A stretch of DNA of 64,000 nt, from NCBI GenBank assembly GCA_001442985.1, contig LDYB01000014.1:124001-188000 (forward strand), given 5' to 3'. Position 1 is the stretch's first letter. Each line of letters starts with the position of its first letter. The notes beneath the pieces were generated by a model. It was not told where the DNA came from. It was given only the letters and a program-made list of their open reading frames with translations, and searched no databases. Shown piece after piece: positions 16,561-25,823 of this stretch. Origin of the DNA: Armatimonadetes bacterium DC. GTDB lineage: Bacteria; Armatimonadota; Fimbriimonadia; Fimbriimonadales; GBS-DC. The position numbers and the translations under genes are program-made.

Positions 16561-19500
16561 ATGGAAGCGGGCTTTGTGCATCTGCACCTGCACACCGAAT
16601 ACAGTCTTCTGGACGGCGCGACACGCATACCCGAACTGGTACGCCGCGTTGCTGAATATGAAATGCCAGCGGTTGCCCTCACTGACCACGGCGTGCTTTA
16701 TGGGGCGATAGACTTCTACAACGAGTGTCAGGAGGCGGGCATTAAGCCCATCATCGGTTGCGAGCTCTATGTGGCGCCGCGTTCTATCGACCAGCGCACC
16801 AAGCAGGATCAGAACAGCTTCCACCTGCTGACTCTCGCCAAAGACGAAACGGGCTACCGCAACCTGCTCAAGCTCAGCACAATTGCCCATCTGGAAGGGT
16901 TTTACTACAAACCGCGCGTTGATAAAACGATTCTGCGCCAGTATGCTGAAGGACTGATTGCCACCTCCTCGTGCCTCGCAGGCGAAATCCCTCAGGCGCT
17001 GCTGCAGGGCGACTACGAGCGCGCGCGCCAGCTCACGCAGGAATATATTGAGATTTTCGGGCACGAGAACTTTTATATTGAACTTCAAGACCACGGGCTG
17101 GCGGAACAGAAACGGGTCAACGAGGGGCTACTGAAACTGGCGCAGGAGTTCAAGCTCCCGCTGCTGGTTACCAACGACGCGCACTACCTGACCCGCGAAG
17201 ACGCCGAGATTCACGATGTATTGCTCTGCGTGCAGACCAACACGCATATCGGCGACCCGAAACGCCTGCGGTTTGAGACTCAGGAGTTTTATGTCAAATC
17301 GCCGCAGGAGATGGCAACCCTCTTTCGCGATTATCCCGAAGCGCTCGCCAACACGCTCGTGGTCGCCGATCGGTGCAACCTGAAGCTGGAGTTCGGAAGG
17401 GTGCAGCTGCCCACGCCCGACCTGCCTCCCGGCAAGACCGCGATAGAGCATCTTCGCGACCTCGCCTATGAGGCGCTCCCGAAACTCGTGCCGAACTATA
17501 ACGAGACCCATCTCCAGCGGCTGGAGTATGAGCTTTCGGTGATAGACCAGACGGGCTTCGCGCCGTACTTTTTGATTGTACGCGATTTCGCCCAGTTCGC
17601 CCGCCAGCAGGGAATCTACTTCGGCGTGCGCGGCTCGGCGGCGGGCAGCTTCGTCTCCTTCTGCATCGGCATCACGGACATAGACCCGATTGAATACGAC
17701 CTCACCTTCGAGCGGTTCCTCAACCCGGAGCGCGTGCAGATGCCCGATATCGATATGGACTTTGAGGACGCCCGCCGCGATCTGGTGATTCAGTATGTCC
17801 GCCAGAAGTATGGCGAGGAGCGCGTCGCCCAGATTATCACCTTCGGCACGCTGGCGGCCAAAGCGGCTCTGCGCGATGTCGGGCGCGCCCTCAACTATCC
17901 CCCCGCCCAGATAGACCGACTCGCCAAAATGCTCCCCACCGCGCCCGGCATGACCATCGACAAAGCGCTCCAGACAATCCCTGAGTTCAAACGCGAATAT
18001 GAGCAAGACCCGCAGGTGCGCCGACTGGTGGATACCGCACGCCGACTGGAAGGCATCACGCGCAACGCCAGCGTGCATGCCGCCGGGGTGGTGATTTCCA
18101 AAGACCCGCTGGTGGAACATGTGCCCCTTGCTCGAAGCGCCGACGGCGAACCCGTAACCCAGTACCACATGGGCGCCCTCGAAAAGATTGGGCTGCTCAA
18201 GATGGACTTTCTGGGGCTTTCCAACCTCTCAGTGCTGGCACAAACGGTGGAAAACATCCGCCGCACCACCGGGCAAACAATCGATGTGCGCAACCTGCCC
18301 CTTGACGACGCCAAAACCTACGAGATGCTGGGGCGCGGCGAGACCACGGGCGTGTTCCAGTTAGAAAGCACGGGCATGCGACGCAACATCCAGCAGCTCA
18401 AGCCCCAGAATGTGCGCGAGCTGGCGGCGATGGTCGCCCTCTACCGCCCTGGACCGATGGATCATATCCCGACCTACATCAACCGCAAACACGGGCGCGA
18501 GCCGATTGAGTATCCCCACCCCTTGCTGGAGCCGATTCTGAAGGAGACCTACGGCGTGATTGTGTATCAGGATCAGGTGCTCAAAATTGTGCAGGCGCTG
18601 GCGGGGTTCTCGCTGGGCAAAGCAGACATCCTGCGCCGTGCAATGGGCAAGAAGAAGCCCGAAGAGATGAAACGCATGCGCGCCGAGTTCGTGGAAGGCG
18701 CGGCGAAAAACGGCATCGACGAGCAGGAAGCCAACCGCCTGTTTGACCTGATCGAGCCGTTCGCGGGCTACGCCTTCAACAAGGCGCACGCCGTCTGCTA
18801 CGCCCATGTCGCCTATCAGACCGCCTACCTCAAAGCCAACTACCCTGTGGAGTATATGGCGGCATTGATGGCGGTCTACAAAGATAAAACCGACAAGATA
18901 GCGAACTTCATCGACGAGTGCCACACACTGGGGATTACGGTGCTGCCGCCCGACATCAATCGGAGCGACCTCGGTTTCACGCTGGAGCCGATTCAGGAGG
19001 CGGCGACGCCCTCGCGCACGCGGCGCAAACAGCGCCAAGCGACACCCCAGTATCGCCACGCCATCCGATTCGGGCTGGGCGCCATCAAAGGCGTCGGCGA
19101 GGCAGCCGTGGAAGCCATCCTCAAAGAGCGCAACGAAAACGGTCCCTTTGAGGATGTCTTTGACTTCATGGCACGCCTGTACGACACGGGCAGTGTCAAC
19201 CGCTCCACTCTGGAAGCCCTCATTCAGGCAGGCGCGTTTGAGAGTCTGCATCCCAATCGTGCCCAGCTGGTAAAGGGGTTAGACCAGATTTTGCAGTACG
19301 CCCAGTCGGTGGCACGGGCGCGTTCGGCAGGGCAGAACTCGCTATTTGATGGCGGCACTACCGAGCCAGAGCCTGCCATCATGAAACCCATCCTGCCCCC
19401 TGTTTCCGACCTGCCCACCCCCGAAAAACTGGCGCTGGAGCGCGAACTGCTCGGCGTCTACCTCTCGGATCACCCTGTGCGCCCCTATGCGCGCGCCCTG

Positions 19501-20067
19501 CGCGGGCGCACCACCCCGATCGCTCAGGCGCTGGAAGCCGAACCGGGCGCAACCCTGACTCTGGGCGGTATCCTCTCCTCTGTGCGGGTTATTACCACCA
19601 AAAACAAAGGCTCGCGAATGGCGTCGCTGGTGCTGGAAGATATGACAGGTTCCATCCCCATCACGGTCTTCCCCCAGACCTACGAGCAGTATCGCGAGCT
19701 GATTCAGAAAGACAAAGTGGTGCTGGTGCGGGGCAAGATTCAGTCGCGCGACTTTCGGGGCAAAAACGGCAACGGAGAAGGGGATGGCGCCGTCGAGTTC
19801 CGTGCCGAAGCGTTCGAGCCTGCCCCCGAACCCGATCAGGTTCAGGAAGCACCCACTGTGGAGATTATTCTGGAACGATGCCCCAAAGACGCCCTCCAGT
19901 GGCTCAAATCCCTGTTCCAGCAATACACGGGGGAGGGTGTAGTGCGCTTCTGCATTCCTCTGGGCGGCAGACTCCAGCGGCTTGAGACCCCCCACCGCGT
20001 TCAGGTCAACGAGTCGTTCCTGCGCGCACTGCTTCAAATTCTGCCCCATGCGAAGGTACACTACTGA
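16561..20067 (+). CDS. dnaE: DNA polymerase III alpha subunit
   Basis: The 1168-residue replicative polymerase starts at the ATG at 16561, seven bases after AAGGGAGG; the ORF track begins six codons earlier. The PHP domain opens with HLHLHTEYSLLDG. The catalytic acidic motif PDIDMDFED lies near residue 393. Further polymerase motifs include RRAMGKKKPEEM and FAGYAFNKAHAVCYA. A helix-hairpin-helix region and an OB fold (TLTLGGILSSVRVITTKNKGS) complete the DnaE1 order. Between them is a short lysine/arginine-rich insertion (TPSRTRRKQRQ). It is monocistronic or drives thyX. Confidence 0.96.
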   Translation: MEAGFVHLHLHTEYSLLDGATRIPELVRRVAEYEMPAVALTDHGVLYGAIDFYNECQEAGIKPIIGCELYVAPRSIDQRTKQDQNSFHLLTLAKDETGYRNLLKLSTIAHLEGFYYKPRVDKTILRQYAEGLIATSSCLAGEIPQALLQGDYERARQLTQEYIEIFGHENFYIELQDHGLAEQKRVNEGLLKLAQEFKLPLLVTNDAHYLTREDAEIHDVLLCVQTNTHIGDPKRLRFETQEFYVKSPQEMATLFRDYPEALANTLVVADRCNLKLEFGRVQLPTPDLPPGKTAIEHLRDLAYEALPKLVPNYNETHLQRLEYELSVIDQTGFAPYFLIVRDFAQFARQQGIYFGVRGSAAGSFVSFCIGITDIDPIEYDLTFERFLNPERVQMPDIDMDFEDARRDLVIQYVRQKYGEERVAQIITFGTLAAKAALRDVGRALNYPPAQIDRLAKMLPTAPGMTIDKALQTIPEFKREYEQDPQVRRLVDTARRLEGITRNASVHAAGVVISKDPLVEHVPLARSADGEPVTQYHMGALEKIGLLKMDFLGLSNLSVLAQTVENIRRTTGQTIDVRNLPLDDAKTYEMLGRGETTGVFQLESTGMRRNIQQLKPQNVRELAAMVALYRPGPMDHIPTYINRKHGREPIEYPHPLLEPILKETYGVIVYQDQVLKIVQALAGFSLGKADILRRAMGKKKPEEMKRMRAEFVEGAAKNGIDEQEANRLFDLIEPFAGYAFNKAHAVCYAHVAYQTAYLKANYPVEYMAALMAVYKDKTDKIANFIDECHTLGITVLPPDINRSDLGFTLEPIQEAATPSRTRRKQRQATPQYRHAIRFGLGAIKGVGEAAVEAILKERNENGPFEDVFDFMARLYDTGSVNRSTLEALIQAGAFESLHPNRAQLVKGLDQILQYAQSVARARSAGQNSLFDGGTTEPEPAIMKPILPPVSDLPTPEKLALERELLGVYLSDHPVRPYARALRGRTTPIAQALEAEPGATLTLGGILSSVRVITTKNKGSRMASLVLEDMTGSIPITVFPQTYEQYRELIQKDKVVLVRGKIQSRDFRGKNGNGEGDGAVEFRAEAFEPAPEPDQVQEAPTVEIILERCPKDALQWLKSLFQQYTGEGVVRFCIPLGGRLQRLETPHRVQVNESFLRALLQILPHAKVHY

Positions 20068-20082
20068 TTGTGGGAGATTGCT

Positions 20083-20868
20083 ATGGCAAAGCGTGGCGTG
20101 ATGGAAGTGAGTTTAATTTTTCCCGAGGCGGAGGTGATTCGCCGCTACTATCGCGGGCTGATCTATCTGGCGGCGCGAACCTGCTACAGTGAGAAGACGC
20201 CCCAGCAAATCTGGGACGAGTTTGTGTCCGACAAAGTGCCCCCCGAACGGGTGATGAAGCTGATTGAGCATGTGGTGGAATCGGGGCACCACAGCACGAT
20301 AGAGCATATCAGTTTCACTTTCGCGATTTCGGGGGTGAGCCGTGCGCTGTCGCATCAGCTGGTGCGCCATCGGATTGGGGTCGCGTTTGACCAGCAGAGC
20401 CAGCGCTATGTGAAATATAAAGAGCCGCCCTATGTTACGCCCCCGACCATCAGCGAGAACCCGGAGGCGCTCGCTGAGTTTGAACGCCTGCGCGACGAAT
20501 CGGAAACCGTCTATCACCGCCTGCTGGAGATGGGCATTCCCGCTGAAGACGCGCGGTTCGTGTTTCCCAACGCCGTCGCCACGAACCTGATTATGACCGT
20601 CAACCTGCGCCAGCTGATTCACATGGCAGGCTTACGGCTCTGCACCTTAGCCCAGTGGGAGATTCGGCAACTGTTCAAACTCATCCGCAAAGAGGTCATG
20701 CAGGCAGACCCCTACTTCGGCAAGTTGCTGGTGCCCAAATGCGTGCCGCTTGGCTATTGCGACGAAAAGCGCAACGAGGACGAACACTGTCGCATTCGCC
20801 CACACAAGAATAGCGTGTTTCGTGTGTGGGAGCTCTACAAGCAGGGCAAGCTGAAGGAGGTGGAGTAG
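20083..20868 (+). CDS. thyX: Flavin-dependent thymidylate synthase
   Basis: The 261-residue enzyme makes dTMP from dUMP using methylenetetrahydrofolate, FAD and NADPH. The start at 20083 follows GGGAG; the ORF track begins five codons upstream at a TTG. The ThyX signature is present as RHRIGVAFDQQSQRY. This has eight residues between RHR and S instead of the textbook seven, a spacing I believe occurs in some thermophile ThyX proteins. Substrate-binding segments such as ESGHHSTIEHISF are intact. It sits 15 bases after dnaE and ends a few bases before the next start. Confidence 0.94.
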   Translation: MAKRGVMEVSLIFPEAEVIRRYYRGLIYLAARTCYSEKTPQQIWDEFVSDKVPPERVMKLIEHVVESGHHSTIEHISFTFAISGVSRALSHQLVRHRIGVAFDQQSQRYVKYKEPPYVTPPTISENPEALAEFERLRDESETVYHRLLEMGIPAEDARFVFPNAVATNLIMTVNLRQLIHMAGLRLCTLAQWEIRQLFKLIRKEVMQADPYFGKLLVPKCVPLGYCDEKRNEDEHCRIRPHKNSVFRVWELYKQGKLKEVE

Positions 20869-20873
20869 CGTTT

Positions 20874-21608
20874 TTGTTGCTAACACGCGCCCATTCGCAT
20901 AACGATTACTGGCGTTCGCGCCCGCTGTGGGATGCGCTGGAGTGTGGCTTCTGCAGTGTGGAGGTGGATATCTTTCTGCACGAGGGTGTGCTGAAGGTGG
21001 GGCACGAGTGGCATGAGTTGCGTGCCGAGCATACCCTGCAAGCGCTCTATCTGGAGCCGTTGCGCCAGCGCGCCCGCCAGTACCGCGGCGCGATTTATCC
21101 CGAGGCGCCCTTCTTCCAGCTGCTGATAGACCTCAAAACCGACTGGCAGGCGACCTATCCTGTGCTGCGCAAAGTGCTGGAGCAGTACGCTGACCTGATT
21201 ACGCACCATGAAGGCGCACGGGTGCATCGGCGGGCGGTGGAGGTGGTGTTGTCGGGCAGTCGCCCGCCTGTTTCCGTGTTGAGGCGCGAACGCATCCGCT
21301 TCGCCAGTTATGATGGACGCCTGAACGAGTTAGAGGCAGGCTATCCCCCTGCTCTCATGCCGCTGGTCAGCGATAACTGGCTGGCGCATTTCAGGTGGAA
21401 CGGGCGCGGCGACTGCCCCCAGAGCGAAGCGGACAAATTAAAGCAGATTGTGCAACAGGTTCACAGCAAGGGCTACAAGCTGCGTTTCTGGAACACCGCC
21501 GATTTGCCCACTGTGTGGCAACTGCTCTGGCAAAGTGGGGTTGATTTTATCGGCACCGATGTGCCCACCCTCCTGCGCGATTTTATGCAGGGTCAGCTCA
21601 AAGGGTGA
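20874..21608 (+). CDS. PI-PLC/glycerophosphodiester phosphodiesterase-like protein
   Basis: The product of about 244 residues has a TIM-barrel phosphodiesterase look. An early AHSHNDYWRSRPLWDAL resembles the catalytic-His loop of this superfamily, and CSVEVDIFLHEGVLKVGHEW supplies acidic and His ligands. The C-terminus has LRFWNTADLP and GVDFIGTDVP, where GDPD proteins carry WTVN and GVDGIITDxP. No ATG lies near the homology start. A TTG at 20874 or 20877 fits the AAGGAGGTGG that overlaps the end of thyX. It is likely cotranscribed with thyX. The substrate is unknown. Confidence 0.65.
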   Translation: MLLTRAHSHNDYWRSRPLWDALECGFCSVEVDIFLHEGVLKVGHEWHELRAEHTLQALYLEPLRQRARQYRGAIYPEAPFFQLLIDLKTDWQATYPVLRKVLEQYADLITHHEGARVHRRAVEVVLSGSRPPVSVLRRERIRFASYDGRLNELEAGYPPALMPLVSDNWLAHFRWNGRGDCPQSEADKLKQIVQQVHSKGYKLRFWNTADLPTVWQLLWQSGVDFIGTDVPTLLRDFMQGQLKG

Positions 21609-21644
21609 GGCAGGGAATGTTTCCGAAGCCTGCCAGATGTGGGG

Positions 21645-21867
21645 GATTTGAAAACCGCGTTTCTTTCCCCACGACGGCTGAAGCTGCTCTGTTGCAAGGA
21701 TGCTTGTTCCGCTTGCTGACCCAGCGAGTTGTGCCGCGTGGGGTGCGGCGACCGCGCCCCTACGCATACGAGTAGGGACGCGGTTCCCGCGTCCTGTTCC
21801 TTGAATCTCCTGATCTTTGCAACAGAGCAGGTTCACCCGTCCTGTCCAGCGGTGATTTTTCGAACAC
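21645..21867 (+). repeat. MITE-like dispersed repeat, copy B
   Basis: The right 55 bp matches copy A closely (TCTTTGCAACAGAGCAGGTT) and ends in a perfect GATTTTTCGAACAC. The left end is degenerate (TTTGAAAACCGCGTTTCTT against TTCGAAAAATCCCGTCTCTT in copy A). The middle differs from copy A and includes a GGGACGCGG/CCCGCGTCC hairpin. It fills most of the 366-bp gap before the broken PEP-CTERM gene; no gene is visible in the gap. Confidence 0.65.
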
Positions 21868-21974
21868 CCTCCCTGACCCCTTGCCATTCGGCGAAAAGTA
21901 TGCTTATAGTAGAGTGGTCCATGCGCAACAGGCGCAGGGTGGTGAGAAACTATTCTGAAGGGAGGTAAACGATA

Positions 21975-22427
21975 ATGGGAAACATTCGTCCTTAGGCATA
22001 CGCCCTAAGGAGCGCGAGTTTGTTGACGGTTGTGGCGACCGCCGGCTGGTCGCAGCGTCTCACCTGGCTCGGCACGCTCCCTGGCGGCTATGAGAGCATG
22101 GCTTATGGCGTTTCGGCGGACGGCGCGGTCGTTGTCGGCTGGTCACACAACGCCAGCAATTGGCTTGGCGCCTTTCGCTGGACGCAGGCAGGCGGGATGG
22201 AAGACCTGAACCAGACCTACGCCAGCCTGCTCACGGACGGCTCGCAGCTGTGGGGAGCCTACGCCATCAGCCCCGACGGGCGCTACATCGTGGGCGGGTG
22301 CTGGAACGCAGCGACGGGGCGCGACTTCGAGGCGTTCCTGCTGGATACGGTGCCTGAGCCGGCGAGTGTGGTGGTGTTGGGCGCGGGGCTGGCGGGGCTG
22401 CTAAGGGTGCGTCGGCGGCGAGCGTAG
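21975..22427 (+). pseudogene. HAF-repeat PEP-CTERM protein with an amber codon in the signal peptide
   Basis: A strong Shine-Dalgarno sequence (GGGAGG) and ATG at 21975 open the frame MGNIRP-stop-AYALRSASLLTVVATAGWSQ. A TAG at codon 7 interrupts an otherwise ideal signal peptide. The reading frame then continues with HAF-type repeat segments (GVSADGAVVVGWS, AISPDGRYIVGG) to a PEP-CTERM tail (VPEPASVVVLGAGLAGLL, then RVRRRRA). The body is short for the family, with only about two repeats, so an internal deletion is also likely. The TTG start at 22020 used by the ORF track lacks a ribosome-binding site and would give no n-region. Probably a pseudogene. Confidence 0.65.
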
Positions 22428-22477
22428 CCCTCATCATCCTCGTTTGCCTCCTCTTTCAGGGGGTTGGGGGGCGTTTT

Positions 22478-22505
22478 GTAGGGGCGCACGGCGGTGCGCC
22501 CCTAC
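22478..22505. repeat. Perfect 12-bp hairpin before pyrH
   Basis: GTAGGGGCGCAC and GTGCGCCCCTAC flank a four-base loop. There is no T-run on the plus strand. It looks like a member of a small dispersed palindrome family and may end transcription from the PEP-CTERM remnant. Confidence 0.6.
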
Positions 22506-22539
22506 CGCATGCAGTGTTGCAAAAGTCGCCCCCGACGGG

Positions 22540-22545
22540 TATACT
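22540..22545 (+). promoter_or_regulatory. -10 element of pyrH (leaderless)
   Basis: TATACT in GGGTATACTTTG ends nine bases before the pyrH ATG. The transcript should begin at or within two bases of the start codon, and there is no Shine-Dalgarno sequence. Confidence 0.65.
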
Positions 22546-22554
22546 TTGATTTTG

Positions 22555-23286
22555 ATGGACAGCTCGCATGGAGCGCCGCGCTGGCGGCGAGTGCTGCTCA
22601 AACTCAGCGGGGAGGCGTTTGCAGGCGAACAGGGCGTCGGCTTGTGCCCCGAAGCCATCGATTATCTCGCCAGAGAAGTCATCTCCATCCACCAGCTCGG
22701 CGTGCAGACCGCTGTGGTGGTGGGCGGGGGCAACATCGTGCGCGGGAGCGCGATTGCACCCACAGGGATCGAACACGCCACTGCCGACTACATGGGCATG
22801 CTGGCAACGGTGATTAACGCCCTCGCGCTTCAAGCCTCCATAGAGCGGCACGGCGTGGATACCCGCGTGCAATCGGCTATCACCATGCAGGCAGTGGCGG
22901 AGCCGTTCATCCGCCGCCGCGCCATCCGCCACCTCGAGAAAGGGCGCATCGTCATTCTCGCAGCAGGCACAGGCAACCCCTTTTTCACGACGGATACCGC
23001 CGCCGCCCTGCGCGCCGTGGAATTGAACGCCGACGCCCTGCTGAAAGCCACCAATGTGGACGGCATCTACGATCGCGACCCCCGCAAGCACCCCGACGCG
23101 AAGCGTTTCGAGACGCTCACCTTCGAAGACGCGCTTCGCCTGCAACTGCGGATTATGGACCTCACCGCCTTCACCCTCTGTATGGAACGCCAGATGGAGG
23201 TGGTGGTCTTCAACATCTGGGAAGCGGGCAACGCCCGACGCATCGTGCTGGGCGAACCGCTCGGAACCGTTGTACGCCAACCCTGA
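22555..23286 (+). CDS. pyrH: UMP kinase
   Basis: The 243-residue protein phosphorylates UMP to UDP. The start is set at the ATG at 22555, directly downstream of the -10 element; the ORF track begins 37 codons upstream inside a repeat. Motifs of the amino-acid-kinase fold are clear: VLLKLSGEAFAG, VVVGGGNIVRG, AAGTGNPFFTTDTAAALRA and KATNVDGIYDRDP. The order pyrH-frr-uppS is conserved in many bacteria. Confidence 0.95.
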   Translation: MDSSHGAPRWRRVLLKLSGEAFAGEQGVGLCPEAIDYLAREVISIHQLGVQTAVVVGGGNIVRGSAIAPTGIEHATADYMGMLATVINALALQASIERHGVDTRVQSAITMQAVAEPFIRRRAIRHLEKGRIVILAAGTGNPFFTTDTAAALRAVELNADALLKATNVDGIYDRDPRKHPDAKRFETLTFEDALRLQLRIMDLTAFTLCMERQMEVVVFNIWEAGNARRIVLGEPLGTVVRQP

Positions 23287-23301
23287 AGGAGGTGAAACCC
23301 T

Positions 23302-23892
23302 ATGTCGCGCAAACATGAAGAAGACCCGACACCCAAAATCAATGAACTCTTCAAAGACGCCGAAAACCGCATGAAGCACGCGATAGACCATCTCAAGCAA
23401 GACCTCGCGGGCTACCGCACAGGACGCGCCAACCCCGCGATGGTGGAACGCATCATGGTGGACTATCACGGCACGCCGATGCAACTCCAGCATATCGCCT
23501 CCATTACCGTACCCGAACCCCGACAGCTGCTCATTCAGCCCTGGGACCAGTCGGCAATCCCGGCGATTGAAAAGGCGATTCAGAAATCCGACCTGGGGGT
23601 GAACCCCGTCAGTGATGGGCGGAGCCTGCGCATCACGCTGCCTCCGCTGACCGAAGAGCGGCGCAAGGAGCTCTCCAAGCAGGTCCATAAACGCGCCGAA
23701 GAGGGGCGCGTCGCTATCCGCAACATCCGCCGCGACCTGCTGGAACACCTGCGCCAGATGCAGAAAAACAAACTCATGTCCGAAGACGACCTCAAGCGCT
23801 ACGAACAGCAAGCGGAGAAACTGACCCATAAGTATATTGAGGAAGTGGACAGGCTCCAGCAGGCGAAAGATGCGGAGCTGATGGAGGTCTGA
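23302..23892 (+). CDS. frr: Ribosome recycling factor
   Basis: The 196-residue protein splits post-termination ribosomes together with EF-G. It has the RRF pattern DLAGYRTGRANPAMVERI, SITVPEPRQLLIQPWD, and LTEERRKELSKQVHKRAEEGRVAIRNIRRD (quoted in part). An approximately ten-residue N-terminal extension (MSRKHEEDPT) is unusual. AAGGAGGTGA precedes the ATG. It overlaps uppS by one base. Confidence 0.96.
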   Translation: MSRKHEEDPTPKINELFKDAENRMKHAIDHLKQDLAGYRTGRANPAMVERIMVDYHGTPMQLQHIASITVPEPRQLLIQPWDQSAIPAIEKAIQKSDLGVNPVSDGRSLRITLPPLTEERRKELSKQVHKRAEEGRVAIRNIRRDLLEHLRQMQKNKLMSEDDLKRYEQQAEKLTHKYIEEVDRLQQAKDAELMEV

Positions 23893-24656
23893 TGCAAACG
23901 CACGATTGGCGCGCGGAAGCCCTTGCGCGTGGTGTGGACCTGAACCGCCTGCCCCGCCATATCGCGATTATCATGGACGGCAACGGGCGCTGGGCGCGCA
24001 ATCGGGGGCTTCCGCGTCTCGTCGGGCACGCCAACGGGCACAGCACCGTGCGCCGCATGGTGCATGGCTGCGCCGAACTGGGGATTGAAGTGCTGACGCT
24101 CTACACCTTCAGCACGGAGAACTGGCGTCGCCCACAAGAGGAAGTGAACGGGTTGATGCGCCTGCTGGAGCGCTCCGCCCGTGAAGAGTTGCCCGTGATG
24201 GCGCGAAACGGCGTGCGGCTTCGTTTCAGTGGGCGCCTGCACGAGCTGAGTCCTGAGCTGCAAGCCATCCTCCATCGCGCTGAGCAGCTCACCGCCCACA
24301 ATCAGCGCATCACCCTGCATCTTGCCATCAACTACGGCGGTCGCGCCGAGCTGGTGGACGCCATGCGCGCGATTGCCCGGAAGGTGCAGGCGGGCGTCCT
24401 GCAGCCCGACGAGATTGACGAAGCCACGATTCAGGCGCACCTCTACCAGCCCGACCTGCCCGAACCTGATTTGCTCATCCGCACGGCAGGCGAACAACGC
24501 ACCAGCAACTTCCTGCTGTGGCAAACCGCTTACACCGAGCTTTATATCACCCCCGTCCTCTGGCCCGACTTTACCATGCACGACCTGCTGGACGCGCTCT
24601 GGGACTATCAGCGTCGCCAGCGCAAGTTTGGGGGCGTGCTGGAGCCTGCCCGATAG
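23892..24656 (+). CDS. uppS: Isoprenyl transferase (undecaprenyl diphosphate synthase type)
   Basis: The 254-residue cis-prenyltransferase makes the polyprenyl carrier for cell-wall synthesis. Signature residues are present: HIAIIMDGNGRWA, GHANGHSTVRRM, LTLYTFSTENWRRP and DLLIRTAGEQRTSNFLLWQ. Its ATG overlaps the frr stop by one base, so translation is probably coupled. A major-facilitator gene follows three bases after the stop. Confidence 0.95.
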   Translation: MQTHDWRAEALARGVDLNRLPRHIAIIMDGNGRWARNRGLPRLVGHANGHSTVRRMVHGCAELGIEVLTLYTFSTENWRRPQEEVNGLMRLLERSAREELPVMARNGVRLRFSGRLHELSPELQAILHRAEQLTAHNQRITLHLAINYGGRAELVDAMRAIARKVQAGVLQPDEIDEATIQAHLYQPDLPEPDLLIRTAGEQRTSNFLLWQTAYTELYITPVLWPDFTMHDLLDALWDYQRRQRKFGGVLEPAR

Positions 24657-24659
24657 CCG

Positions 24660-25823
24660 ATGGCGCGCCTGCGTCTGCCCAAGCCCGTCGTCGCTTTCGG
24701 GAGCGTCAGCCTGCTTAACGACCTCAGTTCCGAGATGATTTATCCCCTGCTGCCTCTGTTTCTGAAGGGGCTGGGGGCGTCGGTGGCGTTTATTGGCGTG
24801 ATTGAGGGCATCGCTGAGACGGCTGCCAGCCTGTTGAAACTCTTTTCGGGCTGGCTGGCGGATCGGTTTGGGCGTCATCGGGCGCTGGCGTTTGCGGGGT
24901 ACGCGCTGGCGGGCTTCACGCGCCCCATGCTGGCGTTCGCCAGTGCGCCGTGGCAGGTGCTGGTGTTGCGCTTCGCGGATCGGTTTGGTAAAGGCATTCG
25001 CACGGCGCCGCGCGACGCGCTGATTGCGCATGTCAGCGAGCGCGGGGCGTGGGCGACCGCCTTCGGCTTCCACCGCATGATGGACAATCTGGGGGCGAGC
25101 CTCGGACCCCTGCTGGCGAGCGCCATTCTGCTCTTTGCCCCTGAAAACTACCGGCTGGTGTTTCTGCTGGCGAGCGTGCCCGCGCTGATTTCGCTCTGGG
25201 TGTTTCATACGGGCGTGCCGCGTATCGAGATTCCCATTCAGAGCCAGCGCCAGCACCCGCTGGCGGGCGCACGGGCGTTGTTGCGGGGGCGGTTCGGCTG
25301 GTTTCTGCTCTGCGTGTTGTTCTTCACGCTGGGCAACTCCAGCGATGCGTTCTTACTGTTGCGTGCGGAGCAGGCGGGCATGCCCGATGCGTGGGTGCCC
25401 CTCCTCTGGGCAGGGTTGAACACGGGACGCACTCTGCTGGCAACTCCTTGCGGGATGCTGGCAGACCTGCTGGGGCGCGAGCGCGTGCTACTGATGGGGT
25501 GGCTGCTTTACGCGGGAGTCTATGCGGGCTTTGCGTTTGCGGGTTCACTCTGGCAGATTGTGGCGTTGTTTGGCGGCTATGCGTGTTATTATGGGCTGGT
25601 GGAGGGGACCGAGCGTGCGCTGGTCGCTGACTTCGCGCCTGAATCTGTGCGCGGGCAAGCTTACGGATTGTTCCATTTCGTGGTGGGCGCAGGGATGCTC
25701 CCTGCCAGCGTGCTGTTCGGCGCGCTCTGGGAGTGGGCGGGTGTGGAAGTCGCCTTTCTCACGGGCGCGGGGCTGGCGCTGATGGCAAGCGCCCTGTTCT
25801 GGCTGAGCGTGCGTCGCGCCTAA
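24660..25823 (+). CDS. Major facilitator superfamily transporter
   Basis: The 387-residue protein has 11-12 predicted membrane segments. The MFS loop 2-3 motif appears as GWLADRFGRHRALAFAG and recurs in weaker form in the second half (GMLADLLGRERVLLMG). The N-terminus SVSLLNDLSSEMIYPLLPLFL is typical of the YqgE/Bcr-like drug and metabolite efflux branch often annotated as MFS without substrate. It lies three bases after uppS. The C-terminus overlaps the convergent nuclease gene by four bases. Confidence 0.85.
   Translation: MARLRLPKPVVAFGSVSLLNDLSSEMIYPLLPLFLKGLGASVAFIGVIEGIAETAASLLKLFSGWLADRFGRHRALAFAGYALAGFTRPMLAFASAPWQVLVLRFADRFGKGIRTAPRDALIAHVSERGAWATAFGFHRMMDNLGASLGPLLASAILLFAPENYRLVFLLASVPALISLWVFHTGVPRIEIPIQSQRQHPLAGARALLRGRFGWFLLCVLFFTLGNSSDAFLLLRAEQAGMPDAWVPLLWAGLNTGRTLLATPCGMLADLLGRERVLLMGWLLYAGVYAGFAFAGSLWQIVALFGGYACYYGLVEGTERALVADFAPESVRGQAYGLFHFVVGAGMLPASVLFGALWEWAGVEVAFLTGAGLALMASALFWLSVRRA

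Noticed and set aside
22456-23829. 457-residue minus-strand ORF
   Set aside because: It is antisense to pyrH and frr and has no recognisable motif. High GC produces long open antisense frames here.
23799-25256. 485-residue minus-strand ORF
   Set aside because: It is antisense to uppS and the MFS gene and has shadow-like composition.
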